Source of the DNA: Pseudomonadota bacterium
Lineage (GTDB): Bacteria > Myxococcota_A > UBA796 > SXON01
Length of the DNA stretch: 32,064 bases
Direction: 5' to 3'
Assembly (NCBI GenBank): GCA_005776735.1
Contig: SXOM01000167.1
Span: 1-32,064 of the forward strand
The translations under genes and the position numbers were made by a program. The notes under the pieces are model-generated. The model saw only the letters and a program-made list of their open reading frames with translations, did not search any database and was not told the origin of the DNA. Below are positions 30,159-32,064 of this stretch, piece after piece. Position 1 is the stretch's first letter. The number at the start of each line of letters is the position of its first letter.

Positions 30159-30202
30159 GGCGCCGGGCGGGGTTGCGGCCTTCGGGACGGTCGCGCGGCG
30201 CC
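30159..30202 (+). repeat. REP-like intergenic hairpin repeat, copy D
   Basis: A 44-nt element with the same inverted ends GGCGCCG and CGGCGCC and the core CGGGACGGTCGCG as copy A, differing at a few central bases. It lies in the 188-bp gap between the EEP gene and the HIT gene. The rest of the gap holds TAGGGT (30,234-30,239), a possible -10, and no gene. Confidence 0.6.
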
Positions 30203-30297
30203 CCCCTTCGGCGGGCTGCCCCGGGGGGTGACGTAGGGTCCGTCGTGAGCGCGGCCTCGCGCGCTTCCCCACGCCCTTGCCGAGATACCTGCCGTTC

Positions 30298-30684
30298 GTG
30301 GACCCGCGCTGCCCGTTCTGCGTCCCCGACCCCGGCTGCCTGGTTCGGCGAGGCGCGCTCACGACGTCGCTTCGCGATGCTTACCCGCTCACGGAGGGGC
30401 ACTCGCTCGTGACCCCCGCACGGCACGTCGCGTGCCTGTTCGACCTGTCGTCGGCAGAGCGTGAGGCCGTCTGGGACGAGGTCGGCCGGGTCCGCGCCGA
30501 CCTGATGCGGAACCTCGGCGTCGAGGCGTTCAACATCGGGCTCAACGACGGCGTCGCCGCGGGCCAGACCGTCCTGCACGCCCACGTCCACGTGATTCCG
30601 CGGCGCCCGGGCGACGTTCCGGATCCCCGCGGCGGGGTCCGCTGGGTAGTCCCCACACGCGCTGCGTGGTGGGAGTCCCCGTGA
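30298..30684 (+). CDS. HIT-family nucleotide-binding hydrolase
   Basis: A 128-residue histidine-triad protein. The active site is LHAHVHVIPRRPGD (His94, His96, His98). CPFC near the N-terminus is the usual HIT Cys pair, and NIGLNDGVAAGQTV is the nucleotide-binding loop. HIT proteins hydrolyse AMP-linked compounds (dinucleoside polyphosphates, AMP-lysine, adenylated nucleic-acid ends). GTG 30,298 is preferred because it places CPFC at the normal distance from the start; TTG 30,277 would add seven residues. The 3' end overlaps the HNH gene start by 4 nt (GTGA), so the two form one operon. Confidence 0.9.
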   Translation: MDPRCPFCVPDPGCLVRRGALTTSLRDAYPLTEGHSLVTPARHVACLFDLSSAEREAVWDEVGRVRADLMRNLGVEAFNIGLNDGVAAGQTVLHAHVHVIPRRPGDVPDPRGGVRWVVPTRAAWWESP

Positions 30685-31739
30685 GCCCGTGGGCGCCCCC
30701 GGCGCCGCAGGCGCAGGTCGAGTTCCTGCTGACGCTACAGCGGCTCCTCGCCGAGGGGAGCTTCGTCGCGACCTACAAGTTCGCCCTCCTGCACGCGCTC
30801 GCAGACCTCGCCCTCGTGAAAGGGGACGACTCTGGAGCGCCGCTGGCGCTGTCGACGGCGGACATCAGCAGCAGGATGGCCGAGTTGTACTGGCGCCAGG
30901 CCGCGCCGTATTCCGGTGGGACCCATCGCCATGAGGTGCTTCGTCACGCGACAGGCAGCCAGGCAGCCATCGTGAACGAGCTGCTGGCCGCGCGGCAGGA
31001 TGCAGAGGGTTCGCTGTCGCGCTTCCGTCGCGACCCGGCAGCATGGTGGGCGCTCGTGCGGCGCGTTGATCGGGTCGTTCGGCAGATGCCGCTGTGGAAG
31101 CTTCAGACCGTCGGCACCGAGCGTTTGGGCTTCCTATACGACAACGTGGACGGGGGGACGTCCATCGAGCTCAAGCCGGGCGTGGCGTGGTGTCTCCGCG
31201 CCTACTACAGCCTTGTCACCGAGCTCGTCAGGAGTGCGTGGCTGCGGTTCATCCGCCGGCACAACCCCGGATTGGAGTCTGGTGCGGACCTCGGCACGTT
31301 CCTGTTCGGCGGCGAACGCTGCGACCTGTCGCCCTACCTGCCGTTGCTCCGCGAGGTTCAACGCGGCGAGTGTTTCTACTGCGAACGGCGGCTGGTGGGC
31401 GAGGGGGCCGCGGTGGATCACTTCATCCCCTGGTCTCGCTACTCCGTGGATCTCGGACACAACTTCGTGCTGGCGCACGGGACCTGCAACGGGCGGAAGT
31501 CGGATCTCCTCGCGGCGGAGCGCCACCTCGAGCGGTGGGTGGAGCGCAACGAACGGACAGGTCTGTGGCTGGCCGAGGCATTCGGCGAGGCGGGCCTCCC
31601 CGCGGACATGGACGCGTCGGTCGGCGTCGCCCGATGGGCCTACGCACAGACCGCGCGGGCCAACGGGCAGGTGTGGACGCACGGCACCGAGCTGGAGCAC
31701 CTTTCCGGCTCGTGGATGACGTTGCTCGCAGCGTCGTGA
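30681..31739 (+). CDS. HNH endonuclease with conserved N-terminal domain
   Basis: A 352-residue protein. The HNH/zinc-finger core lies at about 231-275: CFYCERRL (Cys231, Cys234), VDHFIPWSRY (Asp246, His247), GHNFVLAHGTCNGRKSD (His260, Asn261, Cys269, Asn270), then a helical tail. The N-terminal about 200 residues form a helical domain (VEFLLTLQRLLAEGSFVATY, KFALLHALADLALVKGDDSG, ISSRMAELYWRQAAPYS, then YDNVDGGTSIELKPGVAWCL), which I have only seen attached to this type of HNH nuclease (from memory). The GTG start at 30,681 overlaps the HIT stop. Probable DNA or RNA endonuclease; a defence role is suggested by the pairing but is not shown. Confidence 0.87.
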   Translation: MSPWAPPAPQAQVEFLLTLQRLLAEGSFVATYKFALLHALADLALVKGDDSGAPLALSTADISSRMAELYWRQAAPYSGGTHRHEVLRHATGSQAAIVNELLAARQDAEGSLSRFRRDPAAWWALVRRVDRVVRQMPLWKLQTVGTERLGFLYDNVDGGTSIELKPGVAWCLRAYYSLVTELVRSAWLRFIRRHNPGLESGADLGTFLFGGERCDLSPYLPLLREVQRGECFYCERRLVGEGAAVDHFIPWSRYSVDLGHNFVLAHGTCNGRKSDLLAAERHLERWVERNERTGLWLAEAFGEAGLPADMDASVGVARWAYAQTARANGQVWTHGTELEHLSGSWMTLLAAS

Positions 31740-31761
31740 AGCCCGTCCTGGGCGGGACCGG

Positions 31762-32009
31762 TCATCCGCCGCGCGGCGAGAAGGGTCGTGCATGCTCGGC
31801 GAACCAGCGCGGGAAGTCGCCGGGGCCGTCGTGGGCGCGCGTGGCGCGGTCCACGCGCGTGGGATCCGGCCAGATGCCGAAGTCGCCGACGTGCAGGACG
31901 TGTGCGAACCTCTCCCCAGCGCCGCCTCGAAGGCGAGCACATCCGCGTAGAGGCGGTCGAGGGCGCCGTGGATGTCGCCCGCGGCGCAGTAGAGGGGGCG
32001 GCTGCTCAT
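31762..32009 (-). pseudogene. Frameshifted, truncated metallophosphoesterase
   Basis: The ATG at 32,007-32,009 begins RPLYCAAGDIHGALDRLYAD, a calcineurin-like phosphoesterase start with the metal motif GDIHG. After ALG the frame is lost; the neighbouring frame continues coherently (ERFAHVLHVGDFGIWPDPTR, DFPRWFAEHARPFSPRGG, TGA) with the second motif GDFG. One extra G in the CTGGGGAG run would restore a single frame. The GNHE motif and the rest of the enzyme are missing. A homopolymer sequencing error could explain the frameshift but not the lost 3' part. Confidence 0.75.
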
Positions 32010-32064
32010 GGGAAGACTCGGACCGCGGAAGGCGGCGACCGAGGCGCTCTATCGCCGGGGAAGC

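Overview
The window is very GC-rich, with a strong G/C third-position preference and frequent GTG starts. It carries several large secreted lipoproteins built from MopE-type metal-binding motifs, FG-GAP/VCBS repeats, parallel beta-helices and Asp-Thr-Ala linkers, plus a DUF4388 protein and a PfaD enzyme. This combination points to a chromosome segment of a myxobacterium or related Myxococcota member (inference from gene content; no taxonomic search was possible).

Layout. 1-6,612: pfaD (minus), a divergent exported protein with a C-terminal membrane hairpin, a 1,190-residue lipoprotein with duplicated MopE plus lamin-tail units and an FG-GAP propeller, and a DUF1801 protein. 6,620-9,017: a compact EF-P beta-lysylation cluster, efp-epmA on minus and epmB divergent on plus, with the efp and epmB start codons overlapping. 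9,030-17,843: a DUF4388/J-like protein, a degenerate sulfatase-like membrane protein in an operon with an aldehyde dehydrogenase, an orphan lipoprotein, a second MopE lipoprotein with a tyrosine-rich beta-helix, and a small secreted Cys protein. 18,007-21,966: a tRNA-Gln(TTG) gene followed directly by an island of small gene pairs: HTH-PIN, UPF0175-DUF3368 PIN and AbrB-like/Doc toxin-antitoxin modules, interleaved with one intact and two truncated copies of a small 'ADP-ribosylation/crystallin J1'-type gene and other remnants. 21,852-23,955: an alpha/beta hydrolase and an SGNH hydrolase, both membrane anchored. 24,092-30,109: three more secreted lipoproteins and an endonuclease/exonuclease/phosphatase-fold protein. 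30,298-31,739: a translationally coupled HIT-HNH pair, followed by a frameshifted metallophosphoesterase remnant at the right edge.

The most unusual parts are the toxin-antitoxin island, where the same divergent 5' module recurs beside different toxin-antitoxin operons and has been cut and rejoined; the HIT-HNH pair as a possible uncharacterised nuclease system; a dispersed intergenic hairpin repeat with the core CGGGACGGTCGCG seen four times; and several genes with a -10-like hexamer exactly 6 nt before the start codon, which suggests leaderless mRNAs. Gaps longer than about 100 bases with no gene are 17,422-17,543 (repeat), 17,844-18,006 (nothing beyond a leader), 23,956-24,091 (repeat core and promoter), 30,110-30,297 (repeat). 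Positions 32,010-32,064 show nothing I can support.
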